This document shows positions 7,487 through 16,373 of a stretch of DNA of 30,831 nucleotides, one piece after another (positions within the stretch are counted from its first letter, which is position 1; each line of letters begins with the position of its first letter). Source of the stretch: JBOGGN01 sp050744165. Its GTDB lineage: Bacteria > Actinomycetota > Acidimicrobiia > Acidimicrobiales > Palsa-688. The notes under the pieces were generated by a model that did not search any database, was not told the DNA's origin, and saw nothing but the letters and a program-made list of their open reading frames with translations. Where the stretch lies: NCBI GenBank assembly GCA_050744165.1, contig JBOGGN010000281.1, positions 1 to 30,831 on the forward strand, in the 5' to 3' direction. The position numbers and the translations under genes are program-made.

Positions 7487-8521
7487 ATGGCCGCCCCGTC
7501 CGCCTTTCTCGACGCCTGCCGCTGCCGTCCTGTGCCCCACCGCCCGGTGTGGTTCATGCGCCAGGCCGGGCGTTCGCTGCCCGAGTACCGGGCCATCCGG
7601 GGTGGCGGGAGCATCCTCGAGGCGCTGCGCCAGCCGGAGTTGGCGGCCGAGATCACCTTGCAGCCGGTGCGGCGCTACGGCGTCGACGCCGCCATCTTGT
7701 ACTCCGACATCGTGGTCCCCGTGGCCGCAGTGGGTTTCGGCGTCGACGTGGTCGCGGGCCGCGGTCCCGTCGTCGAGCACCCCTTTGCCAGCCGCGACGA
7801 TCTCCGCCGGCTGCGCCCGCTGGAGCCCGAGGTGGACACCCCCTGGGTCCAGGAGACGGTGCGCCTTGTCGTGAAGGAGCTCGACGTGCCGCTCATCGGC
7901 TTCGCGGGCGCCCCCTTCACGGTGGCCAGCTACCTGATCGAGGGCGGCCCGTCGCGGGACTACGCCCGCACCAAGCTGCTCATGCAAACCGACCCGGCTC
8001 TGTGGGCCGCCCTGGCCGACCGCCTGGCCGACCTGGCGCTGGCTTCGCTGCGGGCCCAGGTGGCTGCCGGGGCGGCGGCGGTCCAGCTGTTCGACAGCTG
8101 GGCCGGCACCCTCTCACCCGCCGACTACCGCCGTCACGTCCTGCCCGCCAGTACCAAGGTGCTGGCCGGCCTGTCCGATTTGGACGTGCCTCGCATTCAT
8201 TTCGGGGTCGGCACCGGCGAGTTGCTCGGCCTCATGACTGAGGCGGGCGCCGACGTGGTGGGCGTCGACTGGCGGGTGCCGCTGGACCAGGCCCGGGCTC
8301 GGGTCGGGCCCGACCGGGCGGTCCAGGGCAACCTTGACCCGGTCACCTGCCTCGCGCCTTGGGAGGTGGTCGCCGGAGCCGCCCGTCAGGTGCTGGATGC
8401 CGCGGGCCCCGGTTCGGGCCATATCTTCAACCTGGGCCACGGCGTCCTCCCCGCCACCGACCCCGACACCCTGTCGCGATTGGTCGACCTGGTCCACGCC
8501 GAACCCCCCTTCTCGCATTGA
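7487..8521 (+). CDS. hemE: Uroporphyrinogen decarboxylase
   Basis: Converts uroporphyrinogen III to coproporphyrinogen III in the cytoplasm by four decarboxylations. 344 residues, the usual length. The family signature RPVWFMRQAGRSLPEYR is at about 19-35; the catalytic Asp lies in AAILYSDIVVP (Asp74), the second signature is GFAGAPFTVASYLIEGG (about 138-154), and the conserved His is in FNLGHGVLP (His318). The frame is open far upstream, but ATG 7487 directly precedes the family's N-terminus and follows the TACCTT box. The stop overlaps the start of the next gene by 4 nt (TTGA), linking two heme-synthesis steps in one operon. Confidence 0.97.
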   Translation: MAAPSAFLDACRCRPVPHRPVWFMRQAGRSLPEYRAIRGGGSILEALRQPELAAEITLQPVRRYGVDAAILYSDIVVPVAAVGFGVDVVAGRGPVVEHPFASRDDLRRLRPLEPEVDTPWVQETVRLVVKELDVPLIGFAGAPFTVASYLIEGGPSRDYARTKLLMQTDPALWAALADRLADLALASLRAQVAAGAAAVQLFDSWAGTLSPADYRRHVLPASTKVLAGLSDLDVPRIHFGVGTGELLGLMTEAGADVVGVDWRVPLDQARARVGPDRAVQGNLDPVTCLAPWEVVAGAARQVLDAAGPGSGHIFNLGHGVLPATDPDTLSRLVDLVHAEPPFSH

Positions 8522-9900
8522 ACGTCGCGGTCGTCGGCGGCGGCATCGCCGGCTTGGCCGCTGCCTGGGAGCTCGTTTCGGCCGACCGCGGGCACCAGGT
8601 CACCGTGCTCGACCCAGGCCCGCTCGGGGGGCGCATCCAGACCGAGGCCTTCCTCGGCCACCCGGTCGACACCGGCGCCGACGCCTTCATCGCCCGGGTA
8701 CCCGAGGGGGTCGCTCTGGCGCAGGAGTTGGGTCTCGATGCCGAGCTGGTGGCCCCTTCTGCCGGCCGGGCCCTGCTGTGGGTCGGGGGCAAGCTCCGGC
8801 CGATGCCCGGCGGCTTGGTCCTCGGCGCCCCCGCCCACCTGGGACCGCTGATGGCGTCGGGAATCCTCGGCCCCCTGGGGCTGGCCCGGGCCGCGGCCGA
8901 CCTGGTGCTACCCGCCACCGCCTGGCCCGACGACCCGACGGTGGCCGAGGTGGTCGGCCGCCGCTTCGGCCGCCAGGTGGCAGAGCGCCTGGTCGACCCG
9001 CTGGTCGGCGGCATCCACGCGGGACGCACCGAGAACCTGTCGGCCGAGTCGACCGCCCCGCAGCTGGCCCGAGCCGCCCGAGGCCACCGCAGCCTGCTGC
9101 TGGGCCTGCGCTCGGCGCCGCCGCCGGGGGGCGGGCCGGTGTTCCTGGCCCCCCGGGGCGGGATGGGCCGGCTGGTCGCGCGGCTGGTGGAGGAGCTGGC
9201 CGCTCGAGGCGTGGCCTTCGAGGTGCAGGCCGCCACTGCCGTCTGCGGCCCGAGGCCCGCAAGCGCTGGGAAAATGGGCGGCCCCGTGTTGGTTGAGCCC
9301 CTCGGAGCCTTTGACGCCGCGGTGCTGGCCACGCCGGCCCGGATCGCCGCGGGCCTCCTCGCCACTAGTGCCCCTGGCGCCGCCGCCGGGTTGAACACCA
9401 TCGACGCCGCCTCGGTCGTCCTCGTCACCCTGGCCTACCGCCGGGAGGAGCTCGCCGTCCCCGATGGGTCCAGCGGGTGGCTGGTAACCCGGACCGAGGA
9501 CCGGCTGATGACGGCGTGCTCGTTCGGCTCCGCCAAGTGGCCCCACTGGTCAGACCCCGAAACCATGGTCCTGCGGGTCTCCGCGGGCCGCTGGCACGAC
9601 GACACCGCCCTCGGCCTGGCCGACGAGGACCTGGTGGCGCGGCTGTCGCAGGAGGTGGCCATCGCTCTCGGGAAGGCGGCCGCCCCTTCGGCCTGGCGGG
9701 TGCAACGGTGGCGGGAGGCTTTTCCCCAGTACCAGCCGGGCCACCGGGCGAAGGTGGCGCGGATCGAATCGGCGCTGGCCGCCAGCCTTCCCGGCGTCGC
9801 CCTGGCCGGCGCCGCCCTGCGGGGCTCGGGCATCCCGGCTTGCATCGCTTCGGGCCGCCAGGCCGCCCGGGCGGTTACAGCACCAGCGTGCGGTACTTGA
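8518..9900 (+). CDS. hemY: Protoporphyrinogen/coproporphyrinogen III oxidase, FAD-dependent (HemY/CgoX type)
   Basis: Oxidises a porphyrinogen to the porphyrin using FAD. In actinobacteria this type normally acts on coproporphyrinogen III (coproporphyrin-dependent route). 460 residues from TTG 8518, which overlaps the hemE stop. The FAD-binding Rossmann motif is right at the start (VAVVGGGIAGLAAAWEL, Gly7/Gly9/Gly12), followed by GGRIQTE and VDTGADAFI. VDPLVGGIHAG and the C-terminal GSGIPACIASGRQAA are characteristic of the family. An earlier in-frame start would lie inside hemE and is not needed. Its 3' end overlaps the 3' end of the convergent GT2 gene by 26 nt. Confidence 0.94.
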   Translation: MNVAVVGGGIAGLAAAWELVSADRGHQVTVLDPGPLGGRIQTEAFLGHPVDTGADAFIARVPEGVALAQELGLDAELVAPSAGRALLWVGGKLRPMPGGLVLGAPAHLGPLMASGILGPLGLARAAADLVLPATAWPDDPTVAEVVGRRFGRQVAERLVDPLVGGIHAGRTENLSAESTAPQLARAARGHRSLLLGLRSAPPPGGGPVFLAPRGGMGRLVARLVEELAARGVAFEVQAATAVCGPRPASAGKMGGPVLVEPLGAFDAAVLATPARIAAGLLATSAPGAAAGLNTIDAASVVLVTLAYRREELAVPDGSSGWLVTRTEDRLMTACSFGSAKWPHWSDPETMVLRVSAGRWHDDTALGLADEDLVARLSQEVAIALGKAAAPSAWRVQRWREAFPQYQPGHRAKVARIESALAASLPGVALAGAALRGSGIPACIASGRQAARAVTAPACGT

Positions 9901-10876
9901 CGGCGGCGCTCAGGCGGCCCGCGGCCCGGGCCACGTCCACAGCCAGGTAGGCGGCGCAGGTGGGCACGAAGTTGGGCTTGCGAATCGAGGGACGGCGCCA
10001 CCAGAGGTAGGGCAAGACGGCCAGCACTGCCGGGCGCCACTTGAGCGCCGCCAGGCCCCCGGCGACTGCCAGGGCGAAGGCCGCGTCCTCGCGCCGGTAG
10101 GCCCAGGGGCGCCAGAAAGCCTCCCGGCGGAAGCCCGGGTGGGCCACCGCCAGAGCAACGATGGCCCGGTCGAGGTAGCCGAACTTGAGGTGCCAGGCGA
10201 GGCTGCGGCTCTCGACTTGGTGGACGACCACGGCGTCGCCGGCAAAGCCCTGCTCCCAGCCGTCCTCGAGCACCGCCCAGCCAGCGGCGGTGTCCTCGGC
10301 CCAGGCGACGGGGCGGGCGCCGGGCCAGCCGTAGCTCGGCCACCACCCGATCTCCTCGTCAAAGCCGCCGGTGCTCTCCAAGGCGGACCGGCGGTAGAAA
10401 ATGTTGCACGCGTCGAAGTGAGGGGTGGCGTGGTTGATGACCCGCCACACCTCCGAACCCTGGAGGGCCTCGACGTCGACGTCGTCAGGGGCGGTCGTCC
10501 GCCCTTGGGCGACGCCGACCCGGGGCCGGTCGCCGAGGTAGGCCAACCCCGCCTGAAGCCAGCCAGGCTGGGGCAGGCAGTCGTCGTCGAGAAAGGCGAT
10601 GACCGGCGCCGTGGCGCGGCGCCAGCCGACGTTTCGGGCCACACCTGGACCCAGGTTGGCTGGGGTCTGGAAGACCCGGAGCCGGTATGGCAACTCCGCG
10701 GCCAAGTCCCCGAGGATGGCCATGGTGGCGTCACCCGAGCAGTCGTCGACCACCAGCACCTCGAAGGCATCCGCGGCCACGCTCTGGCGGGCCAGCGCCC
10801 ACAGCAACTCGGTGCATCCCTCGGGGCGGCGGAAGGTGGGGATGACGACCGAGGCCGTCGGTCCCGGCAGGGGCAA
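9875..10876 (-). CDS. Glycosyltransferase family 2
   Basis: Predicted GT-A glycosyltransferase, about 333 residues. Conserved parts: ASVVIPTFRRPEGCTELL, VLVVDDCSGDAT, the metal-binding AFLDDDCLPQPGW, and a later WAEDTAAGW in the acceptor region. A hydrophobic segment near the C-terminus (FALAVAGGLAALKWRPAVL) may anchor it to the membrane. The start is uncertain: TTG 10876 or CTG 10885, the latter overlapping the stop of the upstream GT4 gene; the frame is open to 11353, but that part overlaps the GT4 coding sequence. Tightly coupled to that GT4. Sugar specificity unknown. Confidence 0.87.
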   Translation of the reverse strand: MPLPGPTASVVIPTFRRPEGCTELLWALARQSVAADAFEVLVVDDCSGDATMAILGDLAAELPYRLRVFQTPANLGPGVARNVGWRRATAPVIAFLDDDCLPQPGWLQAGLAYLGDRPRVGVAQGRTTAPDDVDVEALQGSEVWRVINHATPHFDACNIFYRRSALESTGGFDEEIGWWPSYGWPGARPVAWAEDTAAGWAVLEDGWEQGFAGDAVVVHQVESRSLAWHLKFGYLDRAIVALAVAHPGFRREAFWRPWAYRREDAAFALAVAGGLAALKWRPAVLAVLPYLWWRRPSIRKPNFVPTCAAYLAVDVARAAGRLSAAVKYRTLVL

Positions 10877-10881
10877 CGGGC

Positions 10882-12162
10882 TCAGCCTCGGGTGCCATCG
10901 ACAGGCGCAGGCGTACCGCCCGCAGGCTCGGCCTCGCGGGTGCCGTTGAGGGCGACGGGTACCGGCGTACCGGTCTGGGTCCATTTGCGCCGCTGGAGCG
11001 GGAGGCGGACGCCATTGGTCAGGGCCTGGGCGACACGGCCCGATGCTGGCGGCATCCATTCGAAACGCCCCCGATGAGGCTCGGAGACCGCGTCCTGGAG
11101 CACTCGCAACCAGCCCTCGGCGGTGGCCCTCCAGGTGAAGCCGAGGCAATGGGCCAAGCCGGCCCGCGCCATGGCCGCCAGGCGGGCGTCGTCGGTGAGC
11201 AGCTCGAAGAGTGCCCGTTCCAGCGAGTCGGCGTCGGGCTCGGTGACCACTGCGGCGTCGCCCACCACCTCGGGCAGCGACCCGCGGTTGGACACCACCA
11301 CCGGCACTCCGCAGGCCATCGACTCGAGCGGCGTGAGTCCGAACCCCTCCCACAGGCTCGGCTGGCAGAGAGCCGTGGCGCCGGCCATGACGGCGGCAAG
11401 TTCGACGTCGCTCAGGTCCTGCAACAGGACGACCCGGCCGGTGGTACCGGGCAGTTCCGCGCCCGCCTCGTCCAGCAGGTCCTGGTAGTCGTCACGATCG
11501 GCGGGGCGTGAGGCGGCGACCACCAGGCCGTGGGCAAGGCCCCGTCGGGCCAACGCGGCCATGGCGGTGCGCAACGAAGCGAGGTTCTTGCGGGGATGGA
11601 CGGTCGACACGAACAGCACGTACGGCCGCCCGGGATCGCCCCCGGCCCGCCGGAGGATGTCGCCTGCGCCCGGCCGGCCGGGCCGGAAGAGCGCCAGGTT
11701 GACACCGAAGGGGACCTTGACGACGTGGGTTGGGTCGACGTCGTACTGGTCGATGATCTGCTGGCGCGACGACTCGGAGGGGGTGAGCACCCGGACCGCG
11801 ATCTCCGCGGCCATGCGGCTCGGACCTTCGTACTGGTTGATGAACTTGGCCCGGTACAGCGGCCGGGTGCTGGGGTGGCGCCACGGCGCCTCCTGGAGGT
11901 GGCAGACCGAGGGCTCGGGAACCCCGAGCGGACCGCCGTGGCCGTCGTGCAGCCACACGTCGGGCGGCGGGCGGAACCGTGACCGCGACGGCTTGTCCCA
12001 CACCGAGACGCTGACCAGCCTGCCCAGCTCGGGCAGGACGCTGGTCCACATACGGCCGTAGCCGGAGGAGCCGGCCAGCTGGACCAGCGGCCGGGGAACC
12101 CCGATCCGCAGCCCGCGACCGGCGCTCGCGGACCCAGCACCTGCGTGTTCGCAATCTTGCAC
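10882..12162 (-). CDS. Glycosyltransferase family 4 (GT-B fold)
   Basis: Retaining glycosyltransferase, 426 residues. C-terminal nucleotide-sugar domain: KVPFGVNLALFRPG, YVLFVSTVHPRKNLASL, and the EX7E motif in PSLWEGFGLTPLESMACG followed by GVPVVVSNRGSLPEVVGDAA. The N-terminal acceptor domain begins GLRIGVPRPLVQLAGSSGYGR. GTG 12162 lies 8 nt after a TACCAT box on the same strand, which supports this start. The last 35 residues are a proline/alanine-rich tail leading into the GT2 start. Probably transfers a sugar to a lipid-linked intermediate at the inner face of the membrane. Confidence 0.93.
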   Translation of the reverse strand: MQDCEHAGAGSASAGRGLRIGVPRPLVQLAGSSGYGRMWTSVLPELGRLVSVSVWDKPSRSRFRPPPDVWLHDGHGGPLGVPEPSVCHLQEAPWRHPSTRPLYRAKFINQYEGPSRMAAEIAVRVLTPSESSRQQIIDQYDVDPTHVVKVPFGVNLALFRPGRPGAGDILRRAGGDPGRPYVLFVSTVHPRKNLASLRTAMAALARRGLAHGLVVAASRPADRDDYQDLLDEAGAELPGTTGRVVLLQDLSDVELAAVMAGATALCQPSLWEGFGLTPLESMACGVPVVVSNRGSLPEVVGDAAVVTEPDADSLERALFELLTDDARLAAMARAGLAHCLGFTWRATAEGWLRVLQDAVSEPHRGRFEWMPPASGRVAQALTNGVRLPLQRRKWTQTGTPVPVALNGTREAEPAGGTPAPVDGTRG

Positions 12163-12170
12163 CCCGGGCG

Positions 12171-12176
12171 ATGGTA
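12171..12176 (-). promoter_or_regulatory. -10 box TACCAT upstream of GT4 gene
   Basis: On the - strand CGAGTACCAT ends 8 nt before GTG 12162. It sits in the 39-bp gap after the preceding - strand GT2 gene, so the GT4-GT2 pair can be transcribed on its own. Confidence 0.45.
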
Positions 12177-12201
12177 CTCGCCGCGTGCCGAACCCCCCGG
12201 C

Positions 12202-13200
12202 TCAGCCCGGCTCGGCGGGCGGGGGCGCCGGGTCGGGCAGGCCCCCGGGGTGGATCGGACCCCGCCGTGCGACGCCCGCGTGGTAGCGGGCCGCCTGCCA
12301 GCGGTTGTCGACGTGGTCGGCGGGACGGTGCGCCACTCGCCCGACCGCCGCCCGGGACGCGGCGTTGGCGGCGTTCACCGCGGCCAGAGCACGGACCGAG
12401 GGGCGCCCGACATCGCGTTGGTACCAGTCGTAGATGGCGTCGAAGCATCGCCGCTCGTAGTTGTGGCCATCACCCCACGCTTGCGACCCGGCGGCATGGC
12501 CCGCGTGGGACACGGTGATGTCGGACTCAAGGCGGCACAACCACCCCCTCTGTGCCAGCCACCAGCACAGCTCAAGGTCCTCGGCGTACATGAACCACCG
12601 CTCGTCATAGGGGGGGCGCCCTCGCAGGGCCGAGGCCCGGATCACGTGCACCGCCCCGATCGCCCAGTCGACGTTGGCGGGCTCCGGCGGGGGCGGCGCC
12701 GCCTCCAGCAGTAGGCGCTGGCCGAGGCGTCCGCCCTGCCAGCGCACCGGCAGCAGGCAGGAGGCGACGGCGCCACCCAGTGACGGGAAGCGGCGGCCGG
12801 TGTATTGGGCCCGACCGGCGGCGTCCACCAAGCGAGGTGCCACCAGACCGACGCCCGGGTTTTCGAGGAGCCTGCCGGTGAGGGCCGCGAGAGACCCGTG
12901 CGCCGCTTCGGTGTCGGGATTGAGGGCGATCAGCACCGAGGCGTCCGAGCCCGCGAGCGCCATGTTCATGGCCCGGGCGTAGCCGAGATTGGTGACGTTG
13001 GTGATCACCTTGACCCCGCCATGGGACGCGGCCACGGCGACGCTGTCGTCCGACGATGCGTTGTCGACGACGACGACCTCCACGTCGTGGCCGGTCATCG
13101 CCGCCGGCAGGCTGGCCAGACAGCGATCGAGCAGCCCGTCGGTGTTCCACGACACGATGCCGACCCGCACCAAGGCGCCGGTCACCCGGCTCATCGGCAC
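12202..13200 (-). CDS. Glycosyltransferase family 2 (rhamnosyltransferase-like)
   Basis: Predicted GT-A glycosyltransferase, 332 residues from GTG 13200, or 330 from ATG 13194. VGIVSWNTDGLLDRCL, VVVVDNASSDDS, VTNLGYARAMNMAL, LIALNPDTEAAHG (the NPD in place of DXD), WAIGAVHVIRASAL and FMYAEDLELCWWLAQRGW follow the order of WbbL-type rhamnosyltransferases. The C-terminal 70 residues are Ala/Arg/His-rich. It is divergent from the O-antigen-ligase-like gene, with 56 bp between starts, and 39 bp ahead of the GT4 gene on the same strand. Donor and acceptor unknown. Confidence 0.92.
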   Translation of the reverse strand: MPMSRVTGALVRVGIVSWNTDGLLDRCLASLPAAMTGHDVEVVVVDNASSDDSVAVAASHGGVKVITNVTNLGYARAMNMALAGSDASVLIALNPDTEAAHGSLAALTGRLLENPGVGLVAPRLVDAAGRAQYTGRRFPSLGGAVASCLLPVRWQGGRLGQRLLLEAAPPPPEPANVDWAIGAVHVIRASALRGRPPYDERWFMYAEDLELCWWLAQRGWLCRLESDITVSHAGHAAGSQAWGDGHNYERRCFDAIYDWYQRDVGRPSVRALAAVNAANAASRAAVGRVAHRPADHVDNRWQAARYHAGVARRGPIHPGGLPDPAPPPAEPG

Positions 13201-13243
13201 CGCTGCGGGCCCGATGCCAGGTCCGGCCGGAAAGCTCGCTGGC

Positions 13244-13249
13244 TACCAT
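13244..13249 (+). promoter_or_regulatory. -10 box TACCAT upstream of O-antigen-ligase-like gene
   Basis: TACCAT ends 7 nt before ATG 13257. The 12 bases CTACCATCGGCC here (13243-13254) recur exactly at 17645-17656, upstream of another glycan gene. Confidence 0.45.
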
Positions 13250-13256
13250 CGGCCCG

Positions 13257-14834
13257 ATGAAGCAGGCCGCGTTGCGCGCCGGAGACCTGCTGGACGACAT
13301 CTTCCAGTTCTTCGCCGTGTTGCTGCGCTCCCAGTGGTGGGTGTGGCTGATGCCACTTGGCGTGCTGTACGCCACGACCAGGTGGCCCATGGCCCGCAAC
13401 GAACACATCATCGGAGCGGTTGTGGCCGTCGGCGTGTTCGCCTGGGCGGTGCGGCGGCCGGCCAAGGCGTTGGTGGCGCTTATGGTGTTCCTGCCCCTGC
13501 AGACGGTGGGCTTCGGGTTCCTGCTGGCGCTGCATGTCCCTGGGCAGGTGCTGCGCCTCGGTGGCGGGCTGAAAGAGTTGCTCGGGGTCTCGATCCTCGT
13601 CTCGGCCCTCCACGCGCTCCATGTCGGCCGAACCCGCGAAGCCAAGGTGCGTCAGCTCGACGCCATCGACAAGGCGGCCCTGGCGTACGTCGCCGTGGCC
13701 ACCATCTACCTGCTGGTGCCGCACCTGTTCACGTCCTTCTACGTCAGCCCTCATTTCTCGGTTCGGCTGCTGGCCTGGCGAGCCGACTGCGGTTACGTCC
13801 TGTTGTTCTTCGCGGTCCGCCACGCTCCCCTGGCCCCCGAGACCCGGCAGCGTTTCGTTCGGGTGCTCATGGCCATCGTGGGGCTGGTCGTGATCACCGG
13901 CCTGTACCAGTTGGTCCGGCCCGCTTCCTGGTCCCACCTCATCCTCGTTACCGGGCGCCAGGTCAGCTACCAGACCTCTGTGCTCGGCAACAACCAGACG
14001 ACGGTCGTCCGCGACCTCGGCTACCTCACCAACATCCACCCCTTGCGGATCAGTTCCCTCTTCCTCAGTCCCTTCGACCTGGCCGACTTCATGCTGATAC
14101 CGCTGGCCATCGCGGTCGAACGCATCGCCCGGAACTACCGCTCCAAATGGAGCTACGTCCTCTGCGGCGTGGTCCTGTTGATCCTCTTCGCCACCCAAGT
14201 GCGAGCCGACGCACTGGGTGCCATCGCCATCGGCCTCATCGCCCTGATCCCCACACCCCACCGCCCGGCAGTGGCCCGCCTGCGGCTGCTCGGCGCCATG
14301 CTGATCGGCGCCCTGGTCCTGCTTCCGGCCCTGTCGGGGAGCCGGTTCTTCAACGGCCAGGGTGGGGCCAAGTCCAACCACGGCCATGTGAGCGAGCTGA
14401 CCGGCGGGGTGCAAACCTTGGCCCGCAACCCGCTCGGGCTCGGCATCGGGGACGCGGCCGGCGTCGGCGACCGCTTTGTGCTCCAGCAGCCGGGCCAGCA
14501 GGGCGGGTTCACCGTCGACAACGCCGTCCTCCAAGTCGGCGACGAGCTGGGTGTCCAGGCGCTGTTGCCCTGGCTGCTGCTCATGATTTTGGTCTGGCGA
14601 GCACTTGGGCGCGCCTCCAAGCAGCCGGATCCCTTCGCCGCGGGCATCCGACTGGCGTTCTTGGCCATCCTTATCGCCGGTATGTATCACGAGCCCTTCT
14701 TGACCTTCCCTGTCCCGTGGATCTTGTGGGCCGCCATCGGCCTGGTCCTGCGGCCAGCCGGTGTCGGGGCCACTCCGGGGGCCACGGGTAACATCGAAAG
14801 GCTCGACGCCATCTCGGCCAGCGACGTGAGCTGA
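13257..14834 (+). CDS. O-antigen ligase/polymerase-like multi-pass membrane protein
   Basis: 525 residues with about ten or more hydrophobic segments. A Wzy/WaaL-type signature appears in the second half: HVSELTGGVQTLARNPLGLGIG, a long outside loop, then FTVDNAVLQVGDELGVQAL, matching the family pattern of a loop ending in DN-x-L-x-x-x-x-E-L-G. Such proteins polymerise or transfer lipid-linked glycans on the outer face of the membrane. ATG 13257 is favoured by the close TACCAT box; the frame is open further upstream but would overlap the divergent GT2. It is followed after 7 nt by the Wzz-like gene, which supports a polymerase role, although ligase activity is equally possible from sequence. 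Confidence 0.85.
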   Translation: MKQAALRAGDLLDDIFQFFAVLLRSQWWVWLMPLGVLYATTRWPMARNEHIIGAVVAVGVFAWAVRRPAKALVALMVFLPLQTVGFGFLLALHVPGQVLRLGGGLKELLGVSILVSALHALHVGRTREAKVRQLDAIDKAALAYVAVATIYLLVPHLFTSFYVSPHFSVRLLAWRADCGYVLLFFAVRHAPLAPETRQRFVRVLMAIVGLVVITGLYQLVRPASWSHLILVTGRQVSYQTSVLGNNQTTVVRDLGYLTNIHPLRISSLFLSPFDLADFMLIPLAIAVERIARNYRSKWSYVLCGVVLLILFATQVRADALGAIAIGLIALIPTPHRPAVARLRLLGAMLIGALVLLPALSGSRFFNGQGGAKSNHGHVSELTGGVQTLARNPLGLGIGDAAGVGDRFVLQQPGQQGGFTVDNAVLQVGDELGVQALLPWLLLMILVWRALGRASKQPDPFAAGIRLAFLAILIAGMYHEPFLTFPVPWILWAAIGLVLRPAGVGATPGATGNIERLDAISASDVS

Positions 14835-14841
14835 CACAAAC

Positions 14842-15546
14842 ATGGAACTACGACGCTACTTACTCCTGCTCCGGCAACGGTTGGTGCTCATTATTCTCTG
14901 TGTCGTGGCCGGCATCGTTGGCGGTTACCTGGTCAGCAACAACACGCCGCAATACCAGGCCCAGACCTCCATCTACGTAGGCTCAAGGACCCCCAGCGGT
15001 GACACCTCGGCCAACGACATCGTCTCGCTGGACCGCATCATCGCAACCTATGCCGCCATGGTGAAGAGCTCCCCCGTGGCCCAGGGGGCCATCGCGGCGG
15101 CGCACGCCCCACGCAGCGTCGGCCAAGTTGTGGGCGAGACCAACGCCGTGGTCGTGACCAACACCAACCTGATCGACATCACCGTCAAAGATGGCGAACC
15201 CTCGGTGGCCCAGTCGCTGGCCAACGGGGTGGCGGCCAGCTTCATCGCCCAGGTCCAGACGCTCAGCGCCCAGAGTGGAGCCAATGCCAGCAGCACCCCG
15301 TCGGTATCGGTGTTCCAACAGGCGACGCGTCCTACGGCGCCCATACCCACGAGCAAGAAGCGCAACCTGGCCATTGGTGCTCTGTTCGGCTTGGTGGTCT
15401 CCGTCGGTGTGGTGTTGCTGATCGACTACCTCGACATCAGCTTCAAAAGTGCCGACGATCTCGAGGAGCACAGCGGGCTCCCGGTGCTCGGGACGATCCC
15501 CCTGGGCCGACCTGGATCCACGGCGCCGTTTCCGGTGACCTCATGA
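14842..15546 (+). CDS. Wzz/CapA-like polysaccharide chain-length regulator (copolymerase)
   Basis: 234 residues with the standard layout: a short cytoplasmic start MELRRYLLLLRQR, TM1 (about 14-32), an outside domain of about 140 residues, a proline-rich TRPTAPIPTSKK just before TM2 (about 174-194), and a cytoplasmic tail containing VLGTIPLG. The proline-rich motif next to TM2 is the mark of this family. The protein sets glycan length and, in Gram-positives, activates a separate tyrosine kinase through its cytoplasmic tail. The kinase gene follows with an ATGA overlap. Confidence 0.92.
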   Translation: MELRRYLLLLRQRLVLIILCVVAGIVGGYLVSNNTPQYQAQTSIYVGSRTPSGDTSANDIVSLDRIIATYAAMVKSSPVAQGAIAAAHAPRSVGQVVGETNAVVVTNTNLIDITVKDGEPSVAQSLANGVAASFIAQVQTLSAQSGANASSTPSVSVFQQATRPTAPIPTSKKRNLAIGALFGLVVSVGVVLLIDYLDISFKSADDLEEHSGLPVLGTIPLGRPGSTAPFPVTS

Positions 15547-16355
15547 ACGAGCGGGACGACCGTCGCGGCTCGCGCTCGCGGGGCGGGAGCGAGCACAGGG
15601 ACCAGGCCCCCTTCGAGGAGGCCTACCGCGTGGTGCGGTCCAACCTGCTTGTGAGCTTGGCCGACTTGAAGCGTCCCCGCGTGATCGTCACCAGCGCCCA
15701 CTCCGGCGAAGGCAAGACCGTCACCTGCGCCAACCTGGCCATCTCCTTCGCACGGGCGGGCCAGCGAGTCGTGCTCCTCGATCTCGATCTGCGCCATCCC
15801 GACGCCCACCGGCTGGTTGGGGCCCACAATCGCTTCGGTGTGGCCGACTTGCTTCTCGGTCGACGCTCGCTCGAGGACTGCTTGCAGTATCTGCAACTGC
15901 CCAACCTCGACGCCCAGTCGGCTCAGGGCGTGTACTTCATCGGCACCGGACCACCGGTGCACAACCCGACCGAGTTGCTGGGCCTGAACCGCACCCAGGC
16001 CATGCTCGACGAGTTGGGCCGCCAGGCAGACCTCATCTTGATCGACGCCCCACCGGTGCTGCCCGTCGCCGACATGCTCGTCATCGGGCGCATCGTGACC
16101 GGCGTCATCCTCGTCGTCGAGGCCCGCCGCACGACGGTGACCGAGATCGCCAAGACGAAGGACCTGCTGACCCGCAACCAGACCCGGATCCTCGGCGTCG
16201 TGCTCAACAAAGCGCGCCAGCGCGACGTCAGCTACGGCGAGGGCTACGCCTACGGCAGCCCGTACCGGGACGACTCCGGTGGGTCCAATGGGGGCCAGGG
16301 CCAGAGCAACGGCAAGTCACCGATCAGCTCGGCCCGATCTCGTCTCTCCCGCTGA
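15543..16355 (+). CDS. BY-kinase, CpsD/CapB-like tyrosine-protein kinase
   Basis: 270 residues. Walker A SAHSGEGKT (51-59), Walker A' VVLLDLDLRHP (77-86), Walker B LILIDAPP (164-171). EEAYRVVRSNL upstream of Walker A is the usual activation/interaction segment. The C-terminus carries a tyrosine cluster (Tyr231, 235, 237, 241) as expected for autophosphorylation, then a Gly/Ser/Asn-rich tail. It works with the overlapping Wzz-like gene to control polymerisation. A low-molecular-weight tyrosine phosphatase, the usual antagonist, is encoded about 10 kb away in the same locus. Confidence 0.93.
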   Translation: MNERDDRRGSRSRGGSEHRDQAPFEEAYRVVRSNLLVSLADLKRPRVIVTSAHSGEGKTVTCANLAISFARAGQRVVLLDLDLRHPDAHRLVGAHNRFGVADLLLGRRSLEDCLQYLQLPNLDAQSAQGVYFIGTGPPVHNPTELLGLNRTQAMLDELGRQADLILIDAPPVLPVADMLVIGRIVTGVILVVEARRTTVTEIAKTKDLLTRNQTRILGVVLNKARQRDVSYGEGYAYGSPYRDDSGGSNGGQGQSNGKSPISSARSRLSR

Positions 16356-16373
16356 CGCCGGCGTCGCCGCGCC

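Noticed and set aside
8359..8517. Longer N-terminus for hemY inside hemE
   Set aside because: The FAD motif begins right after TTG 8518, the normal N-terminus of the family.
13191..14843. 550-codon antisense frame opposite the O-antigen-ligase-like gene
   Set aside because: Polar, low-complexity translation with no recognisable domain; the + strand frame has clear membrane segments and a Wzy/WaaL motif.
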